Assembly: GCA_963575645.1 (NCBI GenBank)
Contig: OY754464.1
Coordinates: 45,312,192 to 45,376,191 of the forward strand
Origin: Xanthostigma xanthostigma
Taxonomy: Eukaryota; Arthropoda; Insecta; Raphidioptera; Raphidiidae
Direction of reading: 5' to 3'
DNA length: 64,000 nt
In this document: piece by piece, positions 22,803 to 32,700 of the stretch
How positions within the stretch are numbered: position 1 is the first letter of the stretch
Layout: every line of letters begins with the position of its first letter
Translations under genes and position numbers: made by a program
Notes under the pieces: generated by a model
Databases searched by the model: none
Seen by the model: only the letters and a program-made list of their open reading frames with translations
Told to the model about the DNA's origin: nothing

Positions 22803-23179
22803 TTACAAATTTTACCATTCCAACCCACAAGTGAGAAATGGTAGGTACTAGTTTAGGTCAAAAATCACTTTTCAAAATTTTACAATATTTTTCGTTTTGG
22901 GGTCCCCCGAAACCAAAAAACATATTTTTGGAAAAACTATGTGCGTCTGTTTGTTGTGAACACGATACAGGTAAAACGGATAAACGGATTGAAATCTTTT
23001 GGGAGGATGTCTAATATGCTAATTGGGCTTTGATATATTCACTTCTGACATCTGGTGGCTAAAATAAAAAATAAAATGTGACTGCATTTAGTCGATCTAT
23101 CATCTGTGAACAGTACTCCATTCGTATTTTTAAATTCTTATAAAATGAATTATGAAATAAAACAAAAGCTTTGAAAATA

Positions 23180-23500
23180 ATTGAAGTTAAAAAATCAATT
23201 AAAGTTTGCTCTGTACATTTTAAAAGGATGATTTTATGTTTTCAAGTAAGTATGCAACTGTACTAACGTTACTGTTATACTATAACCTCATAGTTATAAT
23301 ATAATAGTTTATTGTTTATTTATTTATTTATATTAAATTTTTTATCTATAGATACTGCTAAAAACAGCATTTAAAAGTAAATGCAATACCTTCAGTCAAT
23401 CTACCTGGGAAAAAGACACAGCGACTGATGAGAACCGTAGTATTCGATTATTGCAAAGGAACAAGAGAAAAGAAGAACAAAAAATTTAATTTGGAAAATA
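23180..23500 (+). pseudogene. THAP-domain fragment, plus-strand copy
   Basis: The first part encodes KVCSVHFKRDDFMFSS, matching the THAP C-x-x-H-F ... D-F core. A good donor (CAA|GTAAGTATGC) follows at 23246. About 100 bp later, TTTTTATCTATAG|ATACTG is a plausible acceptor, and the second part encodes KVNAIPSVNLPGKK, matching the conserved A-V/I-P near the THAP end. The frame then reaches a stop at about 23490. The N-terminal C2 part of the THAP domain is missing. Confidence 0.55.
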
Positions 23501-23639
23501 AACATTCAGTGCATTAAACATCAATGAAAATTATAATAAATTGTAACTAAAACTAATTTTTTAGTGAATTAATTACTTTGATTGTTGTTATGATCACCAT
23601 CATAAACTTCATTATTACGTATCACAATTTTCATTTTCA

Positions 23640-25175
23640 ACAATAGGTAAGACTACCATCATTTTCTTTATTGCCTTCATACAATAATCAGTAGCTATGT
23701 TTTTTTTCCAGACAAATTGACTGATGGTATAGCATTTTCTTTCAAATGCTGTTTTTTGACGTGATAACGTCTTATAAATTGATGAATCACCAATATTATA
23801 AATTGATAAAACACCGGCTGCATGTACGAAAAAGTGTAACGCGTAACGCATAACGCGTAACGTTCCGCCTGACCCTGTGCGTGCTTTTTGCTAATTTCTC
23901 GCTCAATTTAAATCAGATCGGTTTGAAACCAGTCTTAAACGAAAGAGGAGAACATTTTACATAGATTTCGTATAACAGAATTTGCCTAAACAGTTTTTTT
24001 ATACAAATTTATATAGAAAAATATTTTATACAAATTTATATAGAAAAATAGCTGTATAAATGCAATGTTGTCTAATGCATGGCGCGACGCGGTCGGTTGT
24101 CTTTGTTTGCCGTACATGGAAATTAGAAGCAAACGTATGTCTTGTCTTAACATGAAAACGCCTGCATTTCTAATGTTTAATTCAATTTTTTGACATTAGT
24201 ATATTGTGAAATGCAAAGCCTGCTAAGTTAAGTATTGGAATAACTAATTATTATTAGAACATAATACTTTGTAAGTTGCAAACGTCACTTTTGACATTTC
24301 TTATCATTCCGACACCAAGGATAAGCGGATTGAAACCAAATTTTGGGAGGATACTGCTAAAAAAAATTGGTTGTCTGTAAAGTCGGTTTACGGACGATAG
24401 TTTTACGTGATAACGTATTCCGTAATACATAACCTAAACCTCCCAAAATTTGGTTTCAATCCGCTTATCCTTGGTGTCGGAATGATAAGAAATGTCAAAA
24501 GTGACGTTTGCAACTTACAAAGTATTATGTTCTAATAATAATTAGTTATTCCAATACTTAACTTAGCAGGCTTTGCATTTCACAATATACTAATGTCAAA
24601 AAATTGAATTAAACATTAGAAATGCAGGCGTTTTCATGTTAAGACAAGACATACGTTTGCTTCTAATTTCCATGTACGGCAAACAAAGACAACCGACCGC
24701 GTCGCGCCATGCATTAGACAACATTGCATTTATACAGCTATTTTTCTATATAAATTTGTATAAAATATTTTTCTATATAAATTTGTATAAAAAAACTGTT
24801 TAGGCAAATTCTGTTATACGAAATCTATGTAAAATGTTCTCCTCTTTCGTTTAAGACTGGTTTCAAACCGATCTGATTTAAATTGAGCGAGAAATAAGCA
24901 AAAAGCACGCACAGGGTCAGGCGGAACGTTACGCGTTATGCGTTACGCGTTACACTTTTTCGTACATGCAGCCGGTGTTTTATCAATTTATAATATTGGT
25001 GATTCATCAATTTATAAGACGTTATCACGTCAAATACTAACTATAGGCAATAAACTATTATATTATAACTAATGAGGTCTTATAAATAGTAACGTTACAC
25101 TTGCATACTTACTAGATAACATAAAATCATCTTTTTAAGCATTCATTGATTTTTTAACTTCACTTATTTTCAAAG
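23640..25175 (-). pseudogene. THAP-domain fragment, minus-strand copy with palindrome in its intron
   Basis: On the minus strand the piece near 25110-25175 encodes KDDFMLSS next to a GTAAGTATGC donor. The matching second part near 23640-23790 encodes VKKQHLKENAIPSVNLSGKK. The two are separated by the palindrome at 23755-25034, which therefore occupies the intron. The HF part of the domain has decayed here (a stop precedes KDDF). Confidence 0.5.
23755..25034. repeat. 1.28-kb near-perfect palindrome
   Basis: Arms 23755-24350 and 24439-25034 are each 596 bp by my coordinates, inverted, and separated by 88 bp. Where I compared them base by base I saw only a rare mismatch (GCTAATTT against GCTTATTT). 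Outer ends are TTTGACGTGATAACGTC and its complement, inner ends CCAAATTTTGGGAGG and its complement. ACGTGATAACGT also occurs in the spacer. The sequence is related to the repeat at 26895-28760. It does not encode a protein that I recognise. Confidence 0.9.
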
Positions 25176-25690
25176 CTTTTTATTTATTTCATTTTATAAG
25201 AATTTAAAAGTACGAATGGAGTACTACTCACAGATAATTAATAGATCTACTAAATGTAGTCACATTTTATTTTTTATTTTTGCCATCAGAGGTCTGGAGT
25301 GAATAATATGTCAAAGCCCATATCACCTTATTGTTTTTGGGGAAAATCGGAGCATGCGCAGAAGAGATATTTGCTATAACGGTGTTTTACCATTCCAACC
25401 CACAAGTGGGGAATGGTAGGTACTAGTTTACGTCAAAAATCACTTTTCAAAAATTTTACAATATCTTTCCGTTTTGAGATCCCCCAAATCCAAAAAACAT
25501 ATTTTTGGAAAAACTCTGTGCGTCTGTTAGTCTGTGAACACGATACAGGTCAAACGAATGAGCGGATCGACCCCAAATTTTGGGAGGATGTTTGGTATGC
25601 AAATATGAAGAGCCCTATTGCTTTTGGGGAAAATCGGCGCATGCGCAGAAGAGATATTTGCTATAACGGTGTTTTTATATAATAATGGTA

Positions 25691-26894
25691 TACTTTTCAT
25701 AACGGCTTATTATTTTATTTATTTTTTCAAGAAAGTTTCGTTAAATTTTTTTTTCTAAACTTTATAGTTTCGGAAATATTTTGAAAATAAAATAAAAGCA
25801 CCTGTTTTTTTGTTTTGTAGATCTGTCAGAAATAAACTAGTTGAGCATGCTTTGATTAATTTTTAAATGACATATTATGTAGGTAACCATGGCAACGAAC
25901 AGCAAATATCATATTGAACGCTAGCCATTACCCGCGACACTTCACGCGGTATCAGAAATTTTATTCTCTTTGTTAAATGTCAATATTTTTGAAGTTGGAA
26001 TAGTCCCGTCGCCCAATTGGCTGGAATTTTTGGCACTTAAAATAGCTGCTTTACCTACATGCATAGTGTATGTACAATCAAGTAAAGTAACCCATGACGC
26101 ACTAGTGCTGCAATGAAAGACAAAAATAAGCAATCTAACTAATTCAACATCACCTGACACCTGACAACCTGACTGACGGATAATGCGCAGTCTCAGCCGG
26201 CGTGTGAAGAAGCACTAAAAAAAGATTCTTGACAATTCATCCCCTACGGGGTTAAATATTAAATCTATAAATTAAAAAAAATGTCAAATGTCGACTAATT
26301 TTAGACTTAAGATTTTTTGACAATCCTTACTGTAAATCAGCATTAGTAATTTATAAGAATTGTACAAAAGTTGCAGTTTATAATAAATTTAAATATAATG
26401 ATTTTTTCCTAGAAGTGACTGTTCGCGGGTTCAAGGGTCTCCTATTGAGAATGCCTGGTATACACTATAATTTTATGGAGATAAGAATTTCAGCCACAAA
26501 GAATATATTTTATCCAAAAAATAAAATAAAAAACACACATGACCTACAAATGCGCAATAAAACATATTTCGCTGTTACGTCAAAAAGTGTGATATTCTTT
26601 TAGTGGAGGTATAAAAGAAATCTGAGTTGAACAGATGGTCCTCAGGGATACAGGAGATATGGCAGTGGTTGGTGACGCAAGGGGTATCTGCCGAGAGATC
26701 AATGCAAGGCTCTGCGTACCAACCAAAGAAAGATAAAAATCCCATGAGATAAATATACTGTTCAAGGCAGTCAGTTGTTTTCGAAGATTATTATTGTAGG
26801 AACAATAATTACAACTACCAATGTAGTAATATTAAGTATAACAAGGGCCAATGGGAAAATAAAGAACTGATTTTAAGCTGCTAACAAAATAACA
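25691..26894. other. No gene seen
   Basis: Non-coding AT-rich DNA. It includes the TTGAAGTTGGAATAGTCC piece shared with 4060. Short frames at 26415 and 26580 have no motif. Confidence 0.35.
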
Positions 26895-28760
26895 AAAAAC
26901 CGGTCAAGTGTGAGTCGGACTCGCATACGAAGGGTTCCGTACACTATGTACTTTTTAAATACTTTTGTAAAAGAAAGAGAGGCGCTATAACAATATGTAA
27001 CCAGTGGTAGTATGCAAGTAATTCAAAAATTTCAAGACGTGAAATTTTACATATAATAATAATAATAATAATACACCCCGGCATTATTATATTATAAATA
27101 TTTTTTTACAAAAAATTCCTGTAAAATAAAATAAAAAGTTATGAAAAATATACTATTATTATATAAAAAACAACGTTATGGCATATATCTCTGTTGCGCA
27201 TGCGTCAATTTACCCCAAAAAATTACAAAACTTTAGAATAATAAACCATTATGAAAAGTATACCATTATTATATAAAAACAATGTTATAGCATATATCTC
27301 TTCTGCGCATGCGTCGACTTTCCTCCTACAAACTTTTTACAAAACTTTCTTTTAAAATAGAATAATAAACCATTATGAAAAAATATACCATTATTATATA
27401 AAAACAACGTTATAGCATATATTTCTTTTGCGCTTGCGCCGATGTTTCCCAAAAACAATGGGTCTCTTAACATTTGCATATAAAACATCTTTCAAAAATT
27501 TGGTTTCGATCGGCTCATCCATGGTGTTGGAATGGTAAAAAATGTCAAAAATGACGTTTGCATGATCTGTCAAAGTATTATGTTCTAATAATTAGTTATT
27601 CAAATCGCTAACTCAGAAGGTGTCGCATTTCACAAAATATTAATGTCAAAAAACTGAATAATATTTTAAGGGGAGATATCCACCTAGGAGCCGGAAAAGA
27701 AGGTCATTTTTGTGAATTTCTTCATGGAAAACTATGTGAATTTTTGTATTATTATTAATTGACAAGATTATTGTATGATCTTTAGAGCGCCGTAAAAAGA
27801 TCGGTACCCACTGGCGTTTCTTCAAAAATCATCTAAAACAAAAAAAAACAAAAATATTAAATTAGATACTATAATCTAGTACTTGTCATAGGATATTTTT
27901 TTTTTGTTACTTAGTTTTTGTTTTATAGGCAAAATAATAATTAATTTTTGGTCCAAAAATCGCTATTTATGTTCCAACATCAGCCATTTTGTCTTAATTC
28001 GATATTTTCAAAATCGGCTATGACAAGTACCAGATTATAGTATCTAATTTAATAATATTCATGCTTTTTAGTTTTAGATGATTTTTGAAGAAACGCCAGT
28101 GGGTACCGATTACGCAGATCTTTTTACGGCGCTCCAAAGATCATACAGTAATCTTGTCAATTTTATATATTTTTAAATAAAAAAAATAAACATAATATTT
28201 CTGAATGTGTATACTTTTAGATAGTAAAACTCCAAATCCAAAAATTCACATAGTTTAAAAAATTCACAAAAATGACCTTCTTTTCCGGCTCCTAGGTAGA
28301 TATCGCCCCTTAAATGACATCGTTTTTTTAACAAATGCAATCTTTTTTATTTTAACGCAATCTTTAAATTACCATATCACAATGTGCAACAGACGAAGAC
28401 GACCGATCCGCGTGCGCGAAGTATTAGACAAATTTGAATTTATACAGCTTGTTTTCTATATAAAGTTGAATAAAAAAAAGTGTTTCCGCGAATTCTGTTA
28501 TACGAAATCTATGGAAAATTTTCTCTTATTTCGTTTAAGACAGGTCTTGAAACGATCTGATTTAAATTGAGCGAATTATAAGCAAAACACTTTTTTTTCT
28601 TAGTTTGCTCCTCTTTTGGAAGTTTTGGGTTTTTTTTTATTATTTGTTGTTGAAAACTTCAACGCTCTACCTATTACGGTTCTTGAGATACAGCCCGTTG
28701 ACAGACAGACGGACGGACGGACGGACAGCGGAGGCTTAGTAATAAGGTCCCGTTGAGCAC
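26895..28760. repeat. GGTCAAGTGTGAGTCGGAC repeat, copy 1
   Basis: It begins AAACCGGTCAAGTGTGAGTC, GGACTCGCATACGAAGGGTT and ends near GTTGACAGACAGACGGACGG with GGGTAAAATG. Inside are three ~110-bp units with GCGCATGCGTC-type words (about 27195, 27304, 27429), then text matching the arms of the 23755 palindrome. The sister copy at 60775-64000 has the same order. A TTAA-flanked MITE lies in it. Confidence 0.7.
27670..28309. mobile_element. PiggyBac-type MITE, full fold-back, TTAA duplication
   Basis: Ends are GGGGAGATATCCACCTAGG and its near inverted complement CCTAGGTAGATATCGCCCC, each flanked by TTAA. The mirror symmetry continues inward through GAGCCGGAAAAGAAGGTC and GTACCCACTGGCGTTTCTTC, so nearly the whole 640 bp can fold on itself. 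TTAA targets are typical of piggyBac-family elements. No coding content. Confidence 0.85.
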
Positions 28761-28949
28761 CCTTCGGGTAAAATGAAAAAAAAAGTTTTTTTTAACATAA
28801 AAAAATTTGCCCTTATTTAATTTGTAGATACTATATAATTTGTAGAGATTTATTTGTTTATTCACACTAATTTCAAAAACTACTAAACCGATTAAAGTTT
28901 TTATTCATTGTTTAAAAGTGTATGTATTCCTAATAGACCAGTGAAGTCA
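28761..28949. other. No gene seen
   Basis: Short AT-rich join between the repeat and the next MITE. Confidence 0.3.
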
Positions 28950-29360
28950 GCTTTTGACAAGGAAAAAAATAATAGCAGAAAACGAATGATGAGGAAGGGT
29001 AGAAACTGCCGTCAGAAATACAGAAACCAAAAATTCAAATGCGTAAAGTACCGTGGGGCGCTTTTTAGGGGTCAAACGCGGTTTTTTCGATATTTCTCTG
29101 AATCTTTAAGGTTATGTGAAAAAATTATATTCATAAAAGTTGTAGATCCTTTTAATACCTACAACAACCATACAACATTTTTCGATTGGAGGTCAACTTT
29201 CGCCGGAAATAACGAAAAACCGCGTTTGACCCCTAAAAAGCGCCCCCCCCGCAGCACCCCGGCACTTTACGCATTTGAATTTTTGGTTTCTGTATTTCTG
29301 ACGGCAGTTTCTTCCGTTCCTCATCATTCGTTTTCTGCTGTTAATTTTGTCCCTTTTTCA
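28950..29360. mobile_element. MITE with ~145-bp inverted arms
   Basis: The left arm (AGCAGAAAACGAATGATGAG, AACTGCCGTCAGAAATACAG, GGGGTCAAACGCGGTTTTTT) is mirrored on the right with few differences. A 170-residue plus-strand frame runs through the whole fold-back but only because both arms happen to be open; it is not a gene. I could not set a target duplication. Confidence 0.75.
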
Positions 29361-29389
29361 CTTGATTATGGGCTAACTGCACTAGTCTA

Positions 29390-29985
29390 TAAGGTTATGG
29401 TGTGCGAGGTTTGGCATTAGAATTAATCAAATCTTATCTATCAGATCGCATTCAAGTAGTTAAAAAATCAAAAATTGAGAATAATGTTATGTCAATGGTT
29501 TTTTCAAGTGAATCTTTCACTTCGAAAGGTGTCCCTCAGGGCTCTATTCTTGGGCCAGTGATATTTATTGCTTATATAAACGATCTTCCAAGAGTTGTTC
29601 AAAACAATCTCATTCTTTATGCAGATGATACTGAAATCTTAAAGAAGTCACTTGAGGAATCCATAGTCCTTTAAGAAAATTGGTTCTTGAAAATAGTCTT
29701 CGGCTAAATTTGGATAATACTAAATTTATATTTGGTGAATATGGGAACTGCCCAAATAGTTTTAATGTACCAAATACGGGTCAAATCTCTTTCTGAAACT
29801 CAGTTAATTTTCTTGGTCTAACCGTAGACAAGCACTTAAACTGTAAGGATCAAATCGACAAAATAACTAAAAGAGCCAGTAAATATGTGTATCTTTTGAA
29901 ATGCCTGGGTAAATTTATTCCAGAATCAGAGCTTGTCACTGTGTATTATGCCTTTGTGCAATCCATATTTTTAAATAGACTTGTG
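29390..29985 (+). pseudogene. LINE reverse-transcriptase fragment
   Basis: It covers the middle of a CR1/Jockey-type RT: GLALELIKSYLSDR, then GVPQGSILGPVIFIAYINDL (motif B) and LYADDTEIL (motif C), then LTVDKHLNCKDQIDKITKRA and YYAFVQSIF of the thumb. At least one frameshift (about 29670) and one stop (about 29797) are present. Both ends of the LINE are missing. It abuts the 5' region of the CR1-like LINE that follows. Confidence 0.8.
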
Positions 29986-30540
29986 ACGTAGGTCAATTTG
30001 TGACCTTACTTAACAAATTTCTGCTCTCTCGAATTTCATGTGAAAAATACATGTTACACATGTTTCCTTCGTAAATTTTTCCGTTCTTTCCAATGGTGCT
30101 ATTCATATTTTTCTAAAAATGAGTCGGGAAGGAGATATTGTCAGAAAACTGTTTTTAGGCGCCATTTTGCAATATGGCGGCGCGAGCGGCAAAGATACGA
30201 GGTGGAAAAGTAGAAATTCGGAAAGAGCACATCAAAATCTATAAAATCACCAATTTTCAAAATCCCGGAAAACTTTCCAGGTAGAACTAAATATGTATTT
30301 TATGCTGAAAAGTGTACGTACACTTTTTACATTGGAGCACGATATCCAACATATCTACTGTAATATTATTCAAAAAGGAAGACGTACGCAGGTGGGATTC
30401 ATCGTAAGCAACGTGTTACATTCGTTATAATTATTTCGGATACGGATATAAAAAAAAACCTTGGATTATTCGCAGTTTTAGAGTCGGCATAAGCATCGTC
30501 TTCTTACAGTTTGAAATAAATATGTAATATTAATATAATT

Positions 30541-31350
30541 ATGGCGGATAAAGACAACGTTACTACGCGTGGCTCTGCAAAGAAATACGAATTACTTGAG
30601 ACAGAAGCTATGGAAATTTTTAAAAATTGTCTTGTTTCGTCAGAATTTAAAAATCTTTTTAATAATGTGATTAAAAAAATTGTTAATGACGCGATTACAC
30701 CTCTAATCGGTGAAATTAATGAATTGAAAAATGTAAATAAAAAATTAGTGTCTGAAATTAATAATTATTGCAAAATACAACATGATCAAGATGCAGTGGC
30801 GTCCAAAAAATTGAAAAATGAAAATGTAAAATTAAAAATAGATTCCAAGGAAAAAAGTGAAGTAAAGATTAGTGATAAAAACGAATATGTGAAATTATAC
30901 CCAAGCCTCAGAGGAAAAGATGATACTCATGATGAAGATAATCGTACACCCAAAGTAGACATAATTGAGGATGATGATGATGAAGATCCGTTTCAGCCAG
31001 TTAGAAGACGACGGAAACGTAATTCACCTGTAGTGGGGACAAGTACGGACAACCTAGGATTTGATAGCCTACCGAGGAAGACTTGGTTATTTGTTGGGAG
31101 GGTTAACCCGAAGGTAACTGAAGAAACGGTAAAAAGATATATTGAAAACAAGTGCCCAGATCAACGATTCGACATAGAAAAACTAGAAACCCGCGGCACT
31201 GCTGGCGCCTTCAAAATTGGTGCGAATTTTGATCTTCATGACATCTTGAATAAACCAGAATTTTGGCCGCAGGGAGTGATCATAAACCGGTTTAATTTTT
31301 TTCGTACGTCAAGATACATTGAAAAAAGTCAGCCAACAAGATCTGAATAG
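30541..31350 (+). CDS. LINE ORF1 protein, intact 269 residues
   Basis: The product is a nucleic-acid-binding ORF1p. Residues ~15-115 are charged and heptad-like (ELKNVNKKLVSEINNYC), predicted coiled coil; ~130-160 are acidic then basic (DDDDEDPF, RRRRKRNS); ~180-262 form a folded domain beginning WLFVGRVNPKVTEETVKRYI and ending EFWPQGVIINRF. The same C-terminal domain appears in the ORF1s at 51578 and 47095, which identifies it as a family hallmark. It may be an RRM-like fold, from the FVGRV start. Its stop lies 32 bp inside the ORF2 start, the normal overlapping order. Confidence 0.8.
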   Translation: MADKDNVTTRGSAKKYELLETEAMEIFKNCLVSSEFKNLFNNVIKKIVNDAITPLIGEINELKNVNKKLVSEINNYCKIQHDQDAVASKKLKNENVKLKIDSKEKSEVKISDKNEYVKLYPSLRGKDDTHDEDNRTPKVDIIEDDDDEDPFQPVRRRRKRNSPVVGTSTDNLGFDSLPRKTWLFVGRVNPKVTEETVKRYIENKCPDQRFDIEKLETRGTAGAFKIGANFDLHDILNKPEFWPQGVIINRFNFFRTSRYIEKSQPTRSE

Positions 31351-32581
31351 GAACAATAAATCAGACAAATTAAAAGGAATCAATAACATTAAACTAATGC
31401 ACCAAAATGTAAGATGTATTAATAACAAATTGGATGTGTTAGAAATAATACTAAAGAGTGAAAATATAGACATATTATGCGTATCTGAGCACTGGCAAGA
31501 TGTGAATGGAATTAAATCTGTCAATTTTCAGGATTTCACATTAGGAACCAATTATTGTCGTAGTAATTTTCTACATGGGGGGGGGGGGGGGTAGCAATTT
31601 ATGTAAAAAATAACCGTGAAATTAACTATTCAGTACTGTGTCTGGAAAAGTTCTGTACAGAAAAACATTTTGAGTGCTGTGGAATAAAAATATCTAATCA
31701 ATCGTTGATTTTTATTATAATAGTGTTTTATCGTTCCCCTAGCGGTGATTTTAACATTTTTTTTGGATCGTATGGTTGAACTGTTAGCCTATATCAAAAC
31801 TGAAAATAAAAACATTATACTGTGTGGTGATTTTAATATAAATGTTCTCATAGATACTTATAGAACTAGACAATTTTGTGACATCTTGAATTCTCATAAA
31901 TGTAAAATTATAAACAAACAAGTTAGCAGACCAAGCGCCGACACTGGATCTTGTTTAGATTTTTTTATATTAAATGAACATTTCTGTCCGCTACATGTTA
32001 GAACTGAAGAATTCGATATCTCTGATCATAAGGCACAAATTTTAGAATTTGAATATAAAATTGAACTAATAAATAAACCTATTATTTACACATACAAAAG
32101 ACTTTATACAGATGAAAATATATCACATATGCAATTGATGTTATCTAGAATTGACTGGAATGAAGTATTAGCTCTTACTGATATCAATCAAATGTTTAAT
32201 AGATATTGCGATGAATTTATATACTGCTTTAATGTAAGTATTCCAAGCATTAAGGTTAGTAATTTACAGAAAAAAAGCGAAAAAAGTTGGGTAACTGAAC
32301 ATATCACTAAGCAAAGTGACCAGCTGAAAATGCTATTTGAAATAAAAGGTGACGACACCTCATTGAATAATTATTATAAATCATTAAAAATTAAACATAA
32401 GAATGATATCACTGAGGCTAAGAGCAGGTTTTATAATGTGACAAAAGTTAATTCAAATAACAAGTCAAAGAATATCTGGTCCAAATTGAACAATTTTTTA
32501 AAAAGGGAAAATAATACAAACGGCGAATTTGTTATAGATCATAATGGCAAAAAAAATCAAGAACTTAAAAGACATTACTGA
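31319..32581 (+). pseudogene. LINE ORF2, endonuclease part, frameshifted
   Basis: This is an AP-type endonuclease. LMHQNVRCINNKLDVLE and LCVSEHW hold the Asn and Glu of the active site; a run of 15 G (31577-31591) in FLHGGG then shifts the frame. AIYVKNN and FYRSPSGDFN follow, and a second shift lies near 31757. The last part (from 31745) has LCGDFNINV and ISDHKAQI, the catalytic Asp/Asn and the Ser-Asp-His end. The linker to the RT then runs to a stop at 32581. Confidence 0.8.
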
Positions 32582-32700
32582 GATTTTTGCAGAATATTTT
32601 GAGTCAGTAGTAAGTACCAAATAAACTAAAAGATCATTTTGAAAATAATGTATCGAAAAAATGCACAATATCTAATAGCACCCAGCTACACAGTATATTT

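Larger units (their letters stand above)
23025..25318. mobile_element. Two THAP-type transposon copies in inverted orientation
   Basis: The ends mirror each other: GGGCTTTGATATATTCACTT at 23025 and ATGTCAAAGCCC at 25318, with some 300 bp of inverted similarity. Each side encodes parts of a THAP zinc-binding domain, known from P-element-type transposases and derived host proteins. The pair sits in a CATTCC repeat and holds a large palindrome. No DDE-like or GTP-binding region of a P transposase is visible, so this is a non-autonomous fold-back element. Confidence 0.6.
22803..25690 (+). repeat. CATTCC repeat, two tandem units, first one interrupted
   Basis: Unit one starts ACCATTCCAACCCACAAGTG near 22810 and is cut at 23024; it resumes at 25319 and joins unit two, which starts near 25387 with the same words. 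Both hold TAGGTACTAGTTTA, CACTTTTCAAAATTTTACAA-like text, CGATACAGGT, and GCGCATGCGCAGAAGAG. A third, diverged copy is at 42405-42681. The interruption is the THAP pair. Confidence 0.7.

Noticed and set aside
28950-29360. 170-residue plus-strand frame covering 28908-29420
   Set aside because: It runs through both arms of a fold-back MITE. The mirrored arms explain the lack of stops and there is no protein motif.
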